Notes under the pieces: generated by a model | What the model was told of the DNA's origin: nothing | Databases searched by the model: none | The model's input: only the letters and a program-made list of their open reading frames with translations | Shown: one piece after another, positions 8,701 through 18,415 of the stretch | Numbering within the stretch: position 1 is the stretch's first letter | How the letters are laid out: every line of letters begins with the position of its first letter | Assembly: GCF_015163715.1 (NCBI RefSeq) | Contig: NZ_JADDUM010000025.1 | Span: forward strand, 1-64,000 | Length of the DNA: 64,000 nucleotides | Reading direction: 5' to 3' | Origin: Pseudomonas cyclaminis | GTDB taxonomy: Bacteria; Pseudomonadota; Gammaproteobacteria; Pseudomonadales; Pseudomonadaceae | Translations under genes and position numbers: made by a program

Positions 8701-9330
8701 TCAGGGGCGTTTGAACTGGCGGCGCAGGGCTTCGATCTGCTGGCGGCAGACGCACCCTTCAAGGTGATCATTGACCATCCCCATCGCCTGCATCAGCGCA
8801 TACATCGTGGTCGGGCCCACGAACGTCCAGCCGCGTTTCTTCAAGGCCTTGGACAGTCGCACCGAGGCCGGTGAGGTGGGGTTGCCCGTCCAGTAAGCCA
8901 GGTCCACCACGGCGGGGCGCTCTTCAGGACCGGGCTCAAACGCCCACAACCAGCGCGCCAGCGACCCGGTTTCATCCACCAGTTCACACGCCCGGCGCGC
9001 ATTGTTGATGGTCGACACGATCTTTGCCCGATTACGCACAATGCCCGGATCCTGCATCAGTCGCGCTACATCGGCCTCGCCATACTGCGCCACCCGGCGA
9101 AAATCAAAGCCGTCGAACGCCTGCCGGAAGCTCTCGCGCTTGCGCAAAATGGTGATCCACGCCATCCCCGCCTGAAAGCCCTCCAGGCAAATCTTCTCGT
9201 ACAGTTGGACATCATCCGCCACCGGCACGCCCCACTCATGGTCGTGGTAACGCGGGTATTCCGGCGCCGTGGTACGCCAGCTGCAATGGGTGTAGCCCGC
9301 GGTGTCAGTGGTCAATCCCGGAGTGTCCAT
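8701..9330 (-). CDS. tag: DNA-3-methyladenine glycosylase I
   Basis: A 209-residue base-excision repair glycosylase that removes 3-methyladenine from alkylated DNA. It matches the Tag family along its whole length: YHDHEWGVPVADD, the catalytic Glu50 in LEGFQAGMAWITILRKRE, and KKRGWTFVGPTTMYALMQAMGMVNDH. The zinc site of the family is present as Cys16, His29, His189 and Cys193. Length is slightly above the E. coli protein because of a 12-residue N-terminal extension. It is convergent with the cupin gene and divergent from the DctA-type symporter gene; it seems monocistronic. Confidence 0.93.
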   Translation of the reverse strand: MDTPGLTTDTAGYTHCSWRTTAPEYPRYHDHEWGVPVADDVQLYEKICLEGFQAGMAWITILRKRESFRQAFDGFDFRRVAQYGEADVARLMQDPGIVRNRAKIVSTINNARRACELVDETGSLARWLWAFEPGPEERPAVVDLAYWTGNPTSPASVRLSKALKKRGWTFVGPTTMYALMQAMGMVNDHLEGCVCRQQIEALRRQFKRP

Positions 9331-9562
9331 CCATTACCTCATAAGCTGAGGTGCGGATGATAAGCGAAAAAATTCGGACCCCGCCAACCGCTCAAGCATC
9401 GCCCTCAGCGACCAACTGGTCAGACCGGGACTTGTCAATCAACCAATAATGACTTGTGGTTTCGAAAAAACCCGGCGTAGACTGGCTCCGCACTGGACTT
9501 ACCGGTATGACCACAACAATTAAGCCCTGGAACCACCAGGGCACCGAATAGAGATCCCTCCC

Positions 9563-10872
9563 ATGCTCAGATGGTGCTCGCGTTCGATTTTCCTGCAAGT
9601 CGTGATTGGCCTGATGCTAGGCATCATCTGCGGCCTGGCCCTTCCCGAATTCTCTTCACAACTCAAACCCCTCGGCGACGGCTTTATCAAGCTGATCAAA
9701 ATGCTGATTGGCCTGATCGTGTTCTGCGTGGTGGTCAGCGGCATCTCCGGCGCGGCGACTTGAAGAAAGTCGGGCGTATCGGCCTCAAGTCGGTGATCTA
9801 CTTTGAGATCCTCACCACCATCGCCCTGGTGATCGGCCTGATCATGGCCTTCAGCACCGGTATCGGCCAAGGTGCCAATATCCACCTGGAGCAGCTCTCC
9901 TCTGCGGGCCTGAATGAACTGGCCGACAAGGGCCAGCACATCAAAGGCACCAGCCAGTTCCTGATGGACCTGATCCCCAACTCGGTGATCGGCGCCTTTG
10001 CCGACAACAACGTACTGCAAGTGCTGCTGTTCTCGGTGCTGTTCGGCAGCGCGCTGAACCTGGTGGGCGAAGCAGCCTCGGGCATCACTCGATTGATCAA
10101 TGAACTCAGCCACGTGATCTTCCGCATCATGGGCATGATCGTGCGCCTGGCGCCGATCGGTGTGTTCGGCGCAATCGCCTTCACCACCAGCACCTACGGG
10201 CTGGACTCGCTGCAACACCTGGGCAGCCTGGTCGGCCTGTTCTACCTGACCTGCTTTGCGTTTGTCGCGCTGATCCTCGGCCTGGTGATGCGCCTGTCGG
10301 GCCTGCGCATGCTGCCGCTGCTCAAGTACCTGCGCGAAGAGCTGCTGATCGTGATGGGGACCGCCTCCTCCGACGCCGTGCTGCCGCAGGTCATGCGCAA
10401 ACTCGAACACCTGGGAATCGGCAGCTCCACTGTCGGCCTGGTGATTCCAACGGGTTACTCGTTCAACCTCGACGGTTTCTCGATCTACCTGACCCTGGCC
10501 ATCGTGTTTATCGCCAACGCCACCGGCACACCGCTGTCGATGACCGATTTGCTGACCATCCTGCTGGTATCGCTGATCACCTCCAAGGGCGCCCACGGGA
10601 TACCCGGCTCGGCGCTGGTGATTCTGGCGGCAACGCTGACGGCAATCCCGGCGATTCCGGTGGTGGGCCTGGTGCTGGTACTGGCGGTGGACTGGTTCAT
10701 GGGCATTGGTCGCGCATTGACTAACCTGATCGGCAACTGCGTCGCCACCGTGGCCATTGCCCGCTGGGAAAAAGACATCGATATCCAACGCGCCAACAAG
10801 GTGTTGGACGGCCAGCAAGGTTATGCCTTCCAGGCCAAGAAGCCGGTATCACCGGCGCACCAGGAATTCTAA
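9563..10872 (+). pseudogene. DctA-type C4-dicarboxylate:cation symporter, DAACS family (one-base frameshift)
   Basis: An inner-membrane symporter that would import C4-dicarboxylates or acidic amino acids. Close to E. coli DctA as remembered: KPLGDGFIKLIKM near the N-terminus, REELLIVMGTASSDAVLPQVM, the substrate-site block VIPTGYSFNLDG, SKGAHGIPGSALVILAATL and NLIGNCVATVAIARW. After GISGA the frame ends early (GCG GCG ACT TGA near 9754). One extra G (GCG GGC GAC TTG AAG) restores GISGAGDLKKVGR and a 436-residue protein. Start ATG at 9563 with GAG nearby. Two GntR/FCD regulator genes follow on the same strand, so the transporter is probably controlled by one of them. DctA versus GltP specificity is not settled by sequence alone. 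Confidence 0.83.
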
Positions 10873-10898
10873 CGCTGTCTCATGAGCAACACTGGCTA

Positions 10899-10928
10899 AT
10901 GTGGGAGGGGGCTTGCCCCCTCCCACAT
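10899..10928. repeat. Perfect palindromic REP hairpin
   Basis: ATGTGGGAGGGGGC, TT, GCCCCCTCCCACAT: a 14-bp perfect stem with a two-base centre, between the symporter stop and the first GntR gene. Unlike the other copies, both outer arms are complete and the usual GATAGCGG tail is missing. On RNA it would form a very stable hairpin, possibly separating expression of the two genes. Confidence 0.85.
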
Positions 10929-10960
10929 GACTGTATTAGCAACATTAAGGAAGTATCGAC

Positions 10961-11662
10961 GTGATCAGCACCTCAACCGTCGTCAATTCAGTCGTAGAAA
11001 AACTGCGCGCCGCCCTGGCGCGGGGTCAGTGGCGCCGAGGCGAAATGCTGCCCGGCCAACGCGAACTGGCCGAACAGATGGGCATCAGCCGCCCCAGCCT
11101 GCGCGAAGCGGTGATCGTGCTGGAAACCCTTGGCCTGGTGCGCTCGATGCCGGGCAAAGGGGTGGTGGTGCTGGAAACCAGCGTCAGCGAACCCCAATCC
11201 AGCGACGCCGTGGCCGACGCCAGCCTCGAAGACATCCTGCAACTGCGCTACACCCTCGAACCCTTCATCGTCGGTCTCGTCGCCCAATCCATCAGCAGCA
11301 AGGAAGTCGGCCAGTTGCGCCTGACGCTGATGGACATGCGCGAAGCCCTCGACGCCGGGGACGCCGAAGCCGGGATGAACGCCTATATCGGCTTCCATGA
11401 AGAACTGTTCGCCCTCACCTCCAATCCGATCTTCCAGAACGTGGTGCAACAGACCAGCAACGCCCTCAAGCAAAGCGCCCAGGTGTTGCGCAACTCGCCG
11501 GAACACCTGGCCGAGCGCCTGCAGGAAAACGACGCCGTGGTACGCGCCATCCGCAATAAGAACAGCGCCCTGGCCAGCGCCGAAATGCGCAAGCACATCC
11601 TCCAGGAAGGCCTGCGCATGGGTATTCGCTTGAACATCCCGGACGACCATCTGGGCAGCTGA
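10961..11662 (+). CDS. GntR-family regulator, FadR/FCD type
   Basis: A 233-residue regulator. Residues 8-71 form a GntR winged helix (LARGQWRRGEMLPGQRELAEQ, MGISRPSLREAVIVLETLGLV). The C-terminal FCD effector domain follows, with LRYTLEPFIVGLVA, the metal-site region NAYIGFHEELFALTSNPIF, and the last histidine in MRKHILQEGL. Such proteins repress catabolic or transport genes and release DNA on binding a carboxylic acid. The start is GTG at 10961, supported by AAGGAAG upstream. It follows the DctA-type symporter and precedes a second GntR/FCD gene by 16 bases. A carboxylate effector fits the neighbour. Confidence 0.87.
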   Translation: MISTSTVVNSVVEKLRAALARGQWRRGEMLPGQRELAEQMGISRPSLREAVIVLETLGLVRSMPGKGVVVLETSVSEPQSSDAVADASLEDILQLRYTLEPFIVGLVAQSISSKEVGQLRLTLMDMREALDAGDAEAGMNAYIGFHEELFALTSNPIFQNVVQQTSNALKQSAQVLRNSPEHLAERLQENDAVVRAIRNKNSALASAEMRKHILQEGLRMGIRLNIPDDHLGS

Positions 11663-11678
11663 CTTTTTGGAGACGACC

Positions 11679-12366
11679 ATGACCGCCCACGCCCTGCACC
11701 GCGAGCCCTTCCTCCCTGCCCTGCGCCTGGTTGCCGGTAAAAAGCCCTCGGTGGACGACATCTACCCACGGCTGTTCGACGCGATCCTCGAGCAACGCAT
11801 CGCCCCGGGCAGCCGGTTTACCGAAGAAAGCCTGGGTGAAACCTTTGGCGTAAGCCGCAGTGTGATTCGCCGGGTGCTGGCCAAGCTGTCCCATCAGCAA
11901 GTGATCATCCTGCGCCCCAACCAGCGCGCCCAAGTGGCGGCGCCGGATGCGCAGCAGACCCGGCAGATCCTCGAAGCACGGCGCATGACCGAAATGACCG
12001 TGGTGCAACTGGCCTGTGCCCAGGCCACGTCCACGCAAATACGCCAACTGCGTGAGCTGATCGCCCGCGAGCGCGAGTGCATTGAACGCGACCAGCGTGG
12101 GCCGGCGATACGCTTGTCGGGGGGAGTTTCACATGCAACTGGCGGTGATGGCGGGGAATGCTCCGCTGGCACAGTTCCTCAACAGCCTGGTGCCGTTGAC
12201 GTCGTTGGTCATCGCCCAATATGAAGCGAAAGCCTGCACGTATTGCGCGTGGCAGGAGCATATGGCGATTGTGGAGGCGGTTGAACGGCGCGATTCGGCA
12301 ACAGCAATGACATTGATGACCCAACACCTCGATCACCTGGAAGCCAAGTTGCTGAAACACCACTAA
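11679..12366 (+). pseudogene. GntR-family regulator, FCD type (one-base frameshift)
   Basis: A second GntR regulator, distinct from its neighbour. The N-terminal half has IYPRLFDAILEQRIAPGSRF, TFGVSRSVIRRVLAKLSHQQVI and the FCD start TRQILEARRMTEMTVVQLA. At 12119-12124 a run of six G breaks the frame; with five G the sequence continues as RLSGEFHMQLAVMAGNAPLAQFL and then VAQYEAKACT-type FCD residues and WQEHMAIVEAVERRDSATA, giving a normal 228-residue protein. The histidines of the FCD metal site (FHMQ, EHMAIV) lie after the break, so the product as given cannot fold properly. ATG at 11679 has GGAGA five bases upstream. Most likely a homopolymer error. Confidence 0.82.
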
Positions 12367-12390
12367 TCTCCAGATAAAACGGGATCAACC

Positions 12391-12481
12391 TGTGGGAGGG
12401 GGCTTGCCCCCGATGGCGGTGAGTCAGCTAAATTTTTATCAACTGACACACCCTCATCGGGGGCAAGCCCCCTCCCACAGG
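12391..12481. repeat. Pair of inverted REP elements (BIME-like)
   Basis: TGTGGGAGGGGGCTTGCCCC with tail CGATGGCGG at 12391-12420 faces its inverted copy (CATCGGGGGCAAGCC, CCCTCCCACA) at about 12454-12480, separated by about 35 A/T-rich bases. The two copies can also pair with each other. They lie between the GntR gene and the gdhB terminator. Confidence 0.88.
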
Positions 12482-12513
12482 TTTTTGTGGTGTTTGATAA
12501 AGAGCATTCCAAC

Positions 12514-12550
12514 AAAAAAGCCCCTGCATCTCACGATGCAGGGGCTTTTG
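12514..12550 (-). terminator. Bidirectional Rho-independent terminator after gdhB
   Basis: GCCCCTGCATC (12520-12530), TCAC, GATGCAGGGGC (12535-12545): an 11-bp perfect stem with AAAAAA before and TTTT after. On the minus strand the stem is followed by six T residues, 14 bases past the gdhB stop. It can also work in the plus direction for the GntR gene. Confidence 0.92.
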
Positions 12551-12563
12551 CATTACCGCGTGG

Positions 12564-15500
12564 TCAAGCCGGTTGCAGCACCGACTGACCGCTCAACGCC
12601 AAGTCCAGCAACTCACGGTTGGCCACCGCGTACATGGCGTAGTCCGTACCGACCGCAGCACGAATTTCCACCATCATGGCGACCCAGCGATCGGCCATGT
12701 CCTTGTGCTGCTCAAGCCACAGAGCCACACGGGCTTCCATGTCTTGTGGCGCGTCGGCCATTTGCAGGACAGAAATGGTGATCGCCCGTTGCTGCCAGTC
12801 CACGTCGTCGCGGAAGGCTTCGCGGGCCTGGGCCTGCCAATTGTTGGCCACCGGCAGATCGCTGATCTGCTGCAGGTACCATGGCAGGTCCAGGGCGCTG
12901 CCAACGGCAAAGTAGGCCTTGGCCACTTCAGCGGCGTCATGCCCGGTCACGTCAGCGGCTTCGATGATTGGCAGCAAGGTGTACAGGTGAGTGGTACCTG
13001 CAACCATGCGCGCCAACAACTCCGGCACGCCCGCTTCGGTGTAAGCCTGATAGCGGTTCTGCCAGCCTTCGCGGGTCGGGCCTTCGAGCAGTTCGTCGAG
13101 CTTGAGGCCCAACGCTGCCAGGTGCGGACCGAAATGCGCGGTATCACGCCCGGCGTCCTGCTCGTTGCGACGGCTGCGCAGGAACCAACGCGTGGCCCTG
13201 CGGCCCAGGCGCATCAGCTCGTCCATCAACTGCAATTGCACGTCAGCGGAGACCTGGTGGTCCAGGGCTTCGATCTGACGGAACCAGTGCGGGAGGTGGA
13301 AAATGTCACGCACGATCACGTAGGCGCCAGCCACGTTCGCCGGGCTCATGCCGGTCGACTCTTTGAGTCGTTGAACGAAGGTGATGCCCATGTGGTTGAC
13401 CAGGTCGTTGGCGATCTGGGTGCTGACAATCTCGCGCTTGAGGCGGTGGCGACGCATCGCTTCGCCGAACTTGGCCACCAGGCTCGGAGGGAACGCGGTC
13501 TCCATGTCACGGGTCAGGTACTCGTCATCCGGCACCTGGGACTTGAGCAGCGCTTCCTTGAGGTCGATCTTGCTGTACGAGATCAGCACCGACAGTTCCG
13601 GACGGGTCAGGCCCTTGCCGGCGGCGGCGCGCTCGGTGAGCTGCTCCTCGGTCGGCAGGTACTCGATGGCGCGGTCCAGCTTGCCACGGCCTTCCAGGTC
13701 GCTCATCAGGCGCTTGTACTCGGCTGCTCGCTCGTATGCCTTGCGGGCGGCCAGGGACAGGGCCTGGGTTTGCTTGTAGTTGTTGCCCAACACCAGGCTG
13801 CCGACTTCGTCGGTCATGCTCGCCAGCAACTGGTTGCGTTGCTTGTCGGTCATGTCACCGGCCTGCACCACTTCGTTGAGCAGGATCTTGATGTTCACTT
13901 CGTGGTCGGAGCAGTCCACGCCACCGGCGTTGTCGATAAAGTCGGTGTTGGAACCGCCGCCATTGAGGCCGAATTCCACACGACCCAATTGGGTCATGCC
14001 GAGGTTACCGCCCTCGCCCACCACCTTGCAGCGCAGTTCGTTGCCGTTGACGCGCAGTGCGTCGTTGGCCTTGTCGCCCACGTCGGCGTGGCTTTCGGTG
14101 CTGGCCTTGACGTAGGTACCGATACCGCCGTTCCACAACAGGTCCACCGGCGCCTTGAGCAAGGCATTCAGCAGTTCGGTCGGGGTCAGCTTGTCGGCCG
14201 AGATGTCGAAGCGTTCTTTCATTTGTGGCGAGATGGCAATGCTCTTCGCGCTGCGCGAGAAGATACCGCCGCCTTCGGACATGATGCTGGTGTCGTAGTC
14301 GGTCCAGGCCGAACGCGGCAGCTCGAACATGCGCTGACGCTCGACGAAGCTGGTCGCCGGGTTCGGGTTTGGATCGATAAAGATGTGCAGGTGGTTGAAG
14401 GCAGCGACCAGTTGCAGCTTGTCGGACATCAACAGGCCGTTACCGAACACGTCACCGGCCATATCGCCGACACCCACCACGGTGATGCTGTCTTCCTGCA
14501 CATTGATGCCGCGCTCACGGAAGTGACGCTGCACACCGACCCACGCGCCCTTGGCGGTGATGCCCATTTTCTTGTGGTCGTAACCGGCGGAACCACCGGA
14601 GGCGAACGCATCGCCCAGCCAGAAGCCGTAGTCGATGGCAATGCCGTTGGCGATGTCGGAGAAGGTCGCAGTGCCCTTGTCCGCTGCCACCACCAGGTAC
14701 GGGTCATCGTCGTCATGGCGTACAACGTTGGTCGGCGGCACCAGGGCGCCGTCCTTCAGGTTGTCGGTGATGTCCAACAGGCCGGAAATGAAGATGCGGT
14801 AGCAGGCGATGCCCTCGGCCGCGATCTCGTCCCGGCTGCCGCCCAATGGCAGGCGACGCGGCAGGAAGCCGCCCTTGGCGCCCACCGGCACGATCACCGA
14901 GTTCTTCACCTGCTGGGCCTTTACCAGGCCGAGCACTTCGGTGCGGAAGTCTTCTTCACGGTCAGACCAGCGCAGGCCGCCACGCGCAACGTTGCCAAAG
15001 CGCAGGTGCACGCCTTCAACCCGTGGCGAGTAGACGAAGATTTCAAACTTCGGCACCGGCTTGGGCAGCTCAGGAATCGCACGCGGGTCGAACTTGAAGC
15101 TGAAGTACGACTTGTTCTGGCCGTTGGCGTCGGTCTGGTAGAAGTTGGTGCGCAGGGTGGCCTTGATCAGGTCCAGGTAGCGACGCAGGATGCGGTCTTC
15201 GTTGAGCACCTGAACATCGTCCAGGGCGCTGAGGATCGCTTGTTCCAGGCGCAGCTGCTTGTCTTCCAGGTCGTCGGCGGTGAGCTTGCGTGCCAGGTAG
15301 AAGCGCGTCTTGAACAACCGGGTCAACTCGCGGGCGATGTCGGTGTGGTTGTTCAGGGTGCTGGCGATGTAGCCCAGGTCGAAGCCCAGGCGGATCTGCT
15401 TCAGGTAACGGGCGTAGGCACGCAGCAGCGCGACGTCGCGCCATGGCAGGCCGGCGGTCAGCACCAGGCGGTTGAACGCATCGTTCTCGGCATCACCATG

Positions 15501-17432
15501 GACGATGTGCACGAACGCGTCCTGCAGGGTGTCGTTGAGCTGCTGGATATCCAGGTTCACGCCTTCGGCGGCGATGAACGCGAAGTCATGGATCCAGAAC
15601 TCACGGCCATTGGCGTGACGCAGGCGGTACGGGAATTCACCCAGCACACGCAGGCCGAGGTTTTCCAGGATCGGCAGCACGTCGGACAGCGCCAGCGGGG
15701 TGTCGGCGTGGTAGAGCTTGCAGTGCAGCTCGCGTTGGCCGGAGACCTGGCCCAGCGGCTGATAGAAGCTCATCACCAGCGGGTTGGCTTCGGTGAGGCT
15801 GAGCAGGTGCTGCATGTCGACCACGGCCGAATGCGCCGCGAAACGCTCGCGGTAGCCGGCCGGGAAGCCTTTCGGGAAGTCCGCCAGCACGTTGGTGCCG
15901 TGGGCTTCGCCGAAGCTTTCCACCACCAGGCTGGAGTAGTCGTCCTGCCAGCTGCGGCAGGCCTGCACCACTTCTTTTTCCAGTTGCAGCGGGTCGATGT
16001 CGAGGCGGTTCTTCGGGTCTACCCGCAGAATCAGCTGCACGCGAGCCAGCACGGATTCGGAGAAGAAGGTCCAGAACTCGCAATCCGAGGCTTTCAGGCG
16101 ATCCATCAGCACTTGCTGGATCTTCTGGCGCACTTCGGTGGAATAGATGTCACGCGGCACGTAGGCCAGGCAGTAGCAGAAACGACCGTAGGGGTCTTTG
16201 CGCAGGAACACGCGGATCTTGTTGCGTTCCTGGATCTGCACGATGGACATCACAGTGCTGAAGAGTTCATCGACCGGGGTCTGGAACAGGTCGTCACGGG
16301 GCAGTACTTCAACGACCTGGGCCAGTTCCTTGCCCAAGTGCGCCTTGGCCTGGAAGCCGGAGCGGCGTTCGATCTCGGCCACTTTGCGACGGATGTACGG
16401 GATGACCCGCACGCTTTCGCCATACACCGACGAGGTGTACAGGCCCATGAAGCGATGTTCCTTGATGACCTTGCCGCTCGCGTCGATCTCACGGATCGAC
16501 ACATAGTCCGGGTAAGCCGGACGGTGCACGCGGCTCGGGTGCGCGGCCTTGGCGAACGACAGCACGGTCGGTTCGCGCAGGTAGGACACCGCGTAGTCTT
16601 CGATGCGCAGGTCGTCGGCGGTGAGGCCGGCGCGCAGCAGCTTGGTCAGACCGAGGAACGAGCTGGCGTCATATTCGATATGCCCGCCATCCGCCTCGTC
16701 ACGTACCACGAATTCTTCATAGCCCAGGAAAGTGAAGTGGTTGCCCACCAGCCATTCCAGGAAGTTCTTGATCTCGGCTTTTTCTTCGCCGTCGATGCTG
16801 AACTGGCTGGCGTCGATACCGGCCAGCAGGTCCTGGACCTTGGCTTTCATCGGTTCGAAATCGGCTACGGCCACGCGCACTTCGCCCAGCACCTGCTCCA
16901 GCTCTTTGCTCAGCACGCTCAGTTCGGCGGCATTGGCGCAGCGGTCGATTTCCAGGTACATCAGCGATTCTTGCTGGATGTCGTCGCCCTGGGTGCCTTT
17001 TGGCAGGATTTCCAGCAGCTCGCCTTTGTTCCCACGGCGCACGCTGAGCACGGTGGTTTGCAGGGTGTGGATGCTGTAGCCGCGGCGGTTCAACTCGGTA
17101 CGCACCGAGTCCACCAGGAACGGCAGGTCATGGTGCAGCACTTCGACCGCGGTGTGGGTCGACTGCCAGCCATGACGTTCGTAATCGGGGTTATAGACCC
17201 GCACTTGCGGTTGGGTGTGATCAAAGCGCTCAAGCAGGCGCCAGGCAGACAGGGTGCAACCGGCCAGGTCGGAAAGGCGACGCTGGGTCAGTTCGTCCAG
17301 GGAAATGATGCCGAAGAATTGTTCAGCGAACAGCGCCACTTGTGGCAGTGCCTGTTCACTGATGTGCTGCGCCAGTGCCGCTTGCAGTTGATGCTGGAAG
17401 TCGGCCTTGCTGGCTGCGGTGAAGAACGCCAT
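12564..17432 (-). CDS. gdhB: NAD-specific glutamate dehydrogenase, 180-kDa class
   Basis: A 1622-residue enzyme that oxidises L-glutamate to 2-oxoglutarate and ammonia with NAD, the catabolic route that lets pseudomonads grow on arginine or glutamate. Length and order match the large GDH class: an ACT-like regulatory N-terminal half (roughly residues 1-600), the catalytic core with Lys853 in VPVGAKGGFLPRR, then PPTNVVRHDDDDPYLVVAADKGTATFSD and GVGDMAGDVFGNGLL (NAD-binding turn), and a long C-terminal helical domain. ATG at 17432 follows GGAG (GCGGAGTACCACAG). The gene is monocistronic and ends at a strong terminator. A full-length frame exists on the opposite strand but is a codon-bias shadow. 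Confidence 0.96.
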   Translation of the reverse strand: MAFFTAASKADFQHQLQAALAQHISEQALPQVALFAEQFFGIISLDELTQRRLSDLAGCTLSAWRLLERFDHTQPQVRVYNPDYERHGWQSTHTAVEVLHHDLPFLVDSVRTELNRRGYSIHTLQTTVLSVRRGNKGELLEILPKGTQGDDIQQESLMYLEIDRCANAAELSVLSKELEQVLGEVRVAVADFEPMKAKVQDLLAGIDASQFSIDGEEKAEIKNFLEWLVGNHFTFLGYEEFVVRDEADGGHIEYDASSFLGLTKLLRAGLTADDLRIEDYAVSYLREPTVLSFAKAAHPSRVHRPAYPDYVSIREIDASGKVIKEHRFMGLYTSSVYGESVRVIPYIRRKVAEIERRSGFQAKAHLGKELAQVVEVLPRDDLFQTPVDELFSTVMSIVQIQERNKIRVFLRKDPYGRFCYCLAYVPRDIYSTEVRQKIQQVLMDRLKASDCEFWTFFSESVLARVQLILRVDPKNRLDIDPLQLEKEVVQACRSWQDDYSSLVVESFGEAHGTNVLADFPKGFPAGYRERFAAHSAVVDMQHLLSLTEANPLVMSFYQPLGQVSGQRELHCKLYHADTPLALSDVLPILENLGLRVLGEFPYRLRHANGREFWIHDFAFIAAEGVNLDIQQLNDTLQDAFVHIVHGDAENDAFNRLVLTAGLPWRDVALLRAYARYLKQIRLGFDLGYIASTLNNHTDIARELTRLFKTRFYLARKLTADDLEDKQLRLEQAILSALDDVQVLNEDRILRRYLDLIKATLRTNFYQTDANGQNKSYFSFKFDPRAIPELPKPVPKFEIFVYSPRVEGVHLRFGNVARGGLRWSDREEDFRTEVLGLVKAQQVKNSVIVPVGAKGGFLPRRLPLGGSRDEIAAEGIACYRIFISGLLDITDNLKDGALVPPTNVVRHDDDDPYLVVAADKGTATFSDIANGIAIDYGFWLGDAFASGGSAGYDHKKMGITAKGAWVGVQRHFRERGINVQEDSITVVGVGDMAGDVFGNGLLMSDKLQLVAAFNHLHIFIDPNPNPATSFVERQRMFELPRSAWTDYDTSIMSEGGGIFSRSAKSIAISPQMKERFDISADKLTPTELLNALLKAPVDLLWNGGIGTYVKASTESHADVGDKANDALRVNGNELRCKVVGEGGNLGMTQLGRVEFGLNGGGSNTDFIDNAGGVDCSDHEVNIKILLNEVVQAGDMTDKQRNQLLASMTDEVGSLVLGNNYKQTQALSLAARKAYERAAEYKRLMSDLEGRGKLDRAIEYLPTEEQLTERAAAGKGLTRPELSVLISYSKIDLKEALLKSQVPDDEYLTRDMETAFPPSLVAKFGEAMRRHRLKREIVSTQIANDLVNHMGITFVQRLKESTGMSPANVAGAYVIVRDIFHLPHWFRQIEALDHQVSADVQLQLMDELMRLGRRATRWFLRSRRNEQDAGRDTAHFGPHLAALGLKLDELLEGPTREGWQNRYQAYTEAGVPELLARMVAGTTHLYTLLPIIEAADVTGHDAAEVAKAYFAVGSALDLPWYLQQISDLPVANNWQAQAREAFRDDVDWQQRAITISVLQMADAPQDMEARVALWLEQHKDMADRWVAMMVEIRAAVGTDYAMYAVANRELLDLALSGQSVLQPA

Positions 17433-17920
17433 CTGTGGTACTCCGCTTGGGCTTGTTATTGATGGAAGCGTCGCGTGTTATCCCCTTGCGGGGAGACCGT
17501 CACCTGGATTCGCAGGTCATTACTCAAACACCATAACGAATTCAGAGTGACAGGTGGGTGAAGCTGGACAAGACAGTCAGGTCACATACAACTTCCATAA
17601 GATGCGCACCTTGCCGGGTGACGGTACGACGGGCAGGTCAGGCGCCTGGAACATGCGCATCCGTTGCGCAGCTTAACGAGTGTAGGAGGACTGCTCTTGC
17701 AGCGCTGCGACATATTCGGTCATCGGTACGCAGGCTTGGGGTTGCGCCGGGTGCAACCCGCAATTGCCGGTTAAAAAACCGGCAGCTTTTAGGCCCGCAA
17801 GTACCGGAAATGACTGATTTGGCCCATCAAGTCATACAGCAGGTCTGACACAGGATGCAGCGCAAAATTCGTCGCAATGGCACAATTGCCTTGTTCCACC
17901 CTCCCCAGACAGGATTTCAC
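17433..17920. other. Divergent intergenic region between gdhB and a small acidic protein gene
   Basis: About 490 bases with no gene I can support. It must hold the gdhB promoter (minus) and the promoter for the small plus-strand gene. Two short hairpins are visible: TCCCC-TTGC-GGGGA at 17481-17494, inside the gdhB leader, and GCCGGTT-AAAA-AACCGGC at 17766-17783. The second is followed by AGCTTTT on the plus strand, so it may be a weak terminator or a leader structure. I could not recognise an ArgR or other known operator. Confidence 0.4.
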
Positions 17921-18274
17921 ATGCTGAAACTGAACACCGACGCACTGATGGCCACCCCGTGCGACGACGAAGAAGACAACATGGCCATGCTCTGCTGCCA
18001 TGGCAAGAACGGTGAAATGTTCATGCTGACCCGCTATCCGGACGAAGAGGAAGTGGAGCTGACCTGGGATTATGAGCCGTCGACCCTGGACGGGCTGAAG
18101 GTCACGTTGAGCGACACGACCTTGTTGGTCGAGCTCGCACCGGGCGATGCCGATGCACTGGGCGGCAAGGATCAGTTGCAGATCAGCCACACCACTGCGG
18201 CGTCGGACCTGGCCGAGATGGAAGAAACCCTGCTGAACATCCTCAAGGGAACGGGCACCTATACTCGAATCTGA
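17921..18274 (+). CDS. Small acidic conserved protein (PA3069-like)
   Basis: A 117-residue, strongly acidic protein with no signal peptide or membrane segment. The sequence has LMATPCDDEEDNMAMLCCHG, FMLTRYPDEEEVELTWDYEP and AEMEETLLNILKGTGTY. I do not recognise a domain. A gene of this kind lies between gdhB and the MoxR operon in P. aeruginosa as far as I remember (PA3069), so the position is conserved. An upstream in-frame start at 17855 is possible, but the ATG at 17921 has AGGA nine bases before it and starts the conserved part, so I chose it. Function unknown. Confidence 0.75.
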   Translation: MLKLNTDALMATPCDDEEDNMAMLCCHGKNGEMFMLTRYPDEEEVELTWDYEPSTLDGLKVTLSDTTLLVELAPGDADALGGKDQLQISHTTAASDLAEMEETLLNILKGTGTYTRI

Positions 18275-18328
18275 GTCACAGCCCCCGGTCAGCGTCTGGC
18301 GACCCGGTCTCACTCGACCGCTGGTCAG

Positions 18329-18346
18329 TACTGTCAATTCCAACAG
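18329..18346 (+). promoter_or_regulatory. Palindromic operator candidate, copy 1 (imperfect)
   Basis: TACTGTCAATTCCAACAG, 70 bases before the subtilase ATG. The core is CTGTCA-ATTC-CAACAG, an inverted repeat with one imperfect position pair. A perfect version (CTGTCA-ATTC-TGACAG) lies upstream of the Ig-like repeat protein at 27460-27477, sharing 16 of 18 bases. Confidence 0.5.
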
Positions 18347-18415
18347 TTGCCATGCCCTGACCTGCTGTCTCACTGGTAAGCAGCGCAGCACGCGTGCAAA
18401 CCCGTTGGAGGCACT

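Noticed and set aside
12573..17462. A 1629-codon open frame on the plus strand opposite gdhB
   Set aside because: Codon-bias shadow of the high-GC gdhB gene. It has no RBS and an unnatural His/Val/Gln-rich composition.
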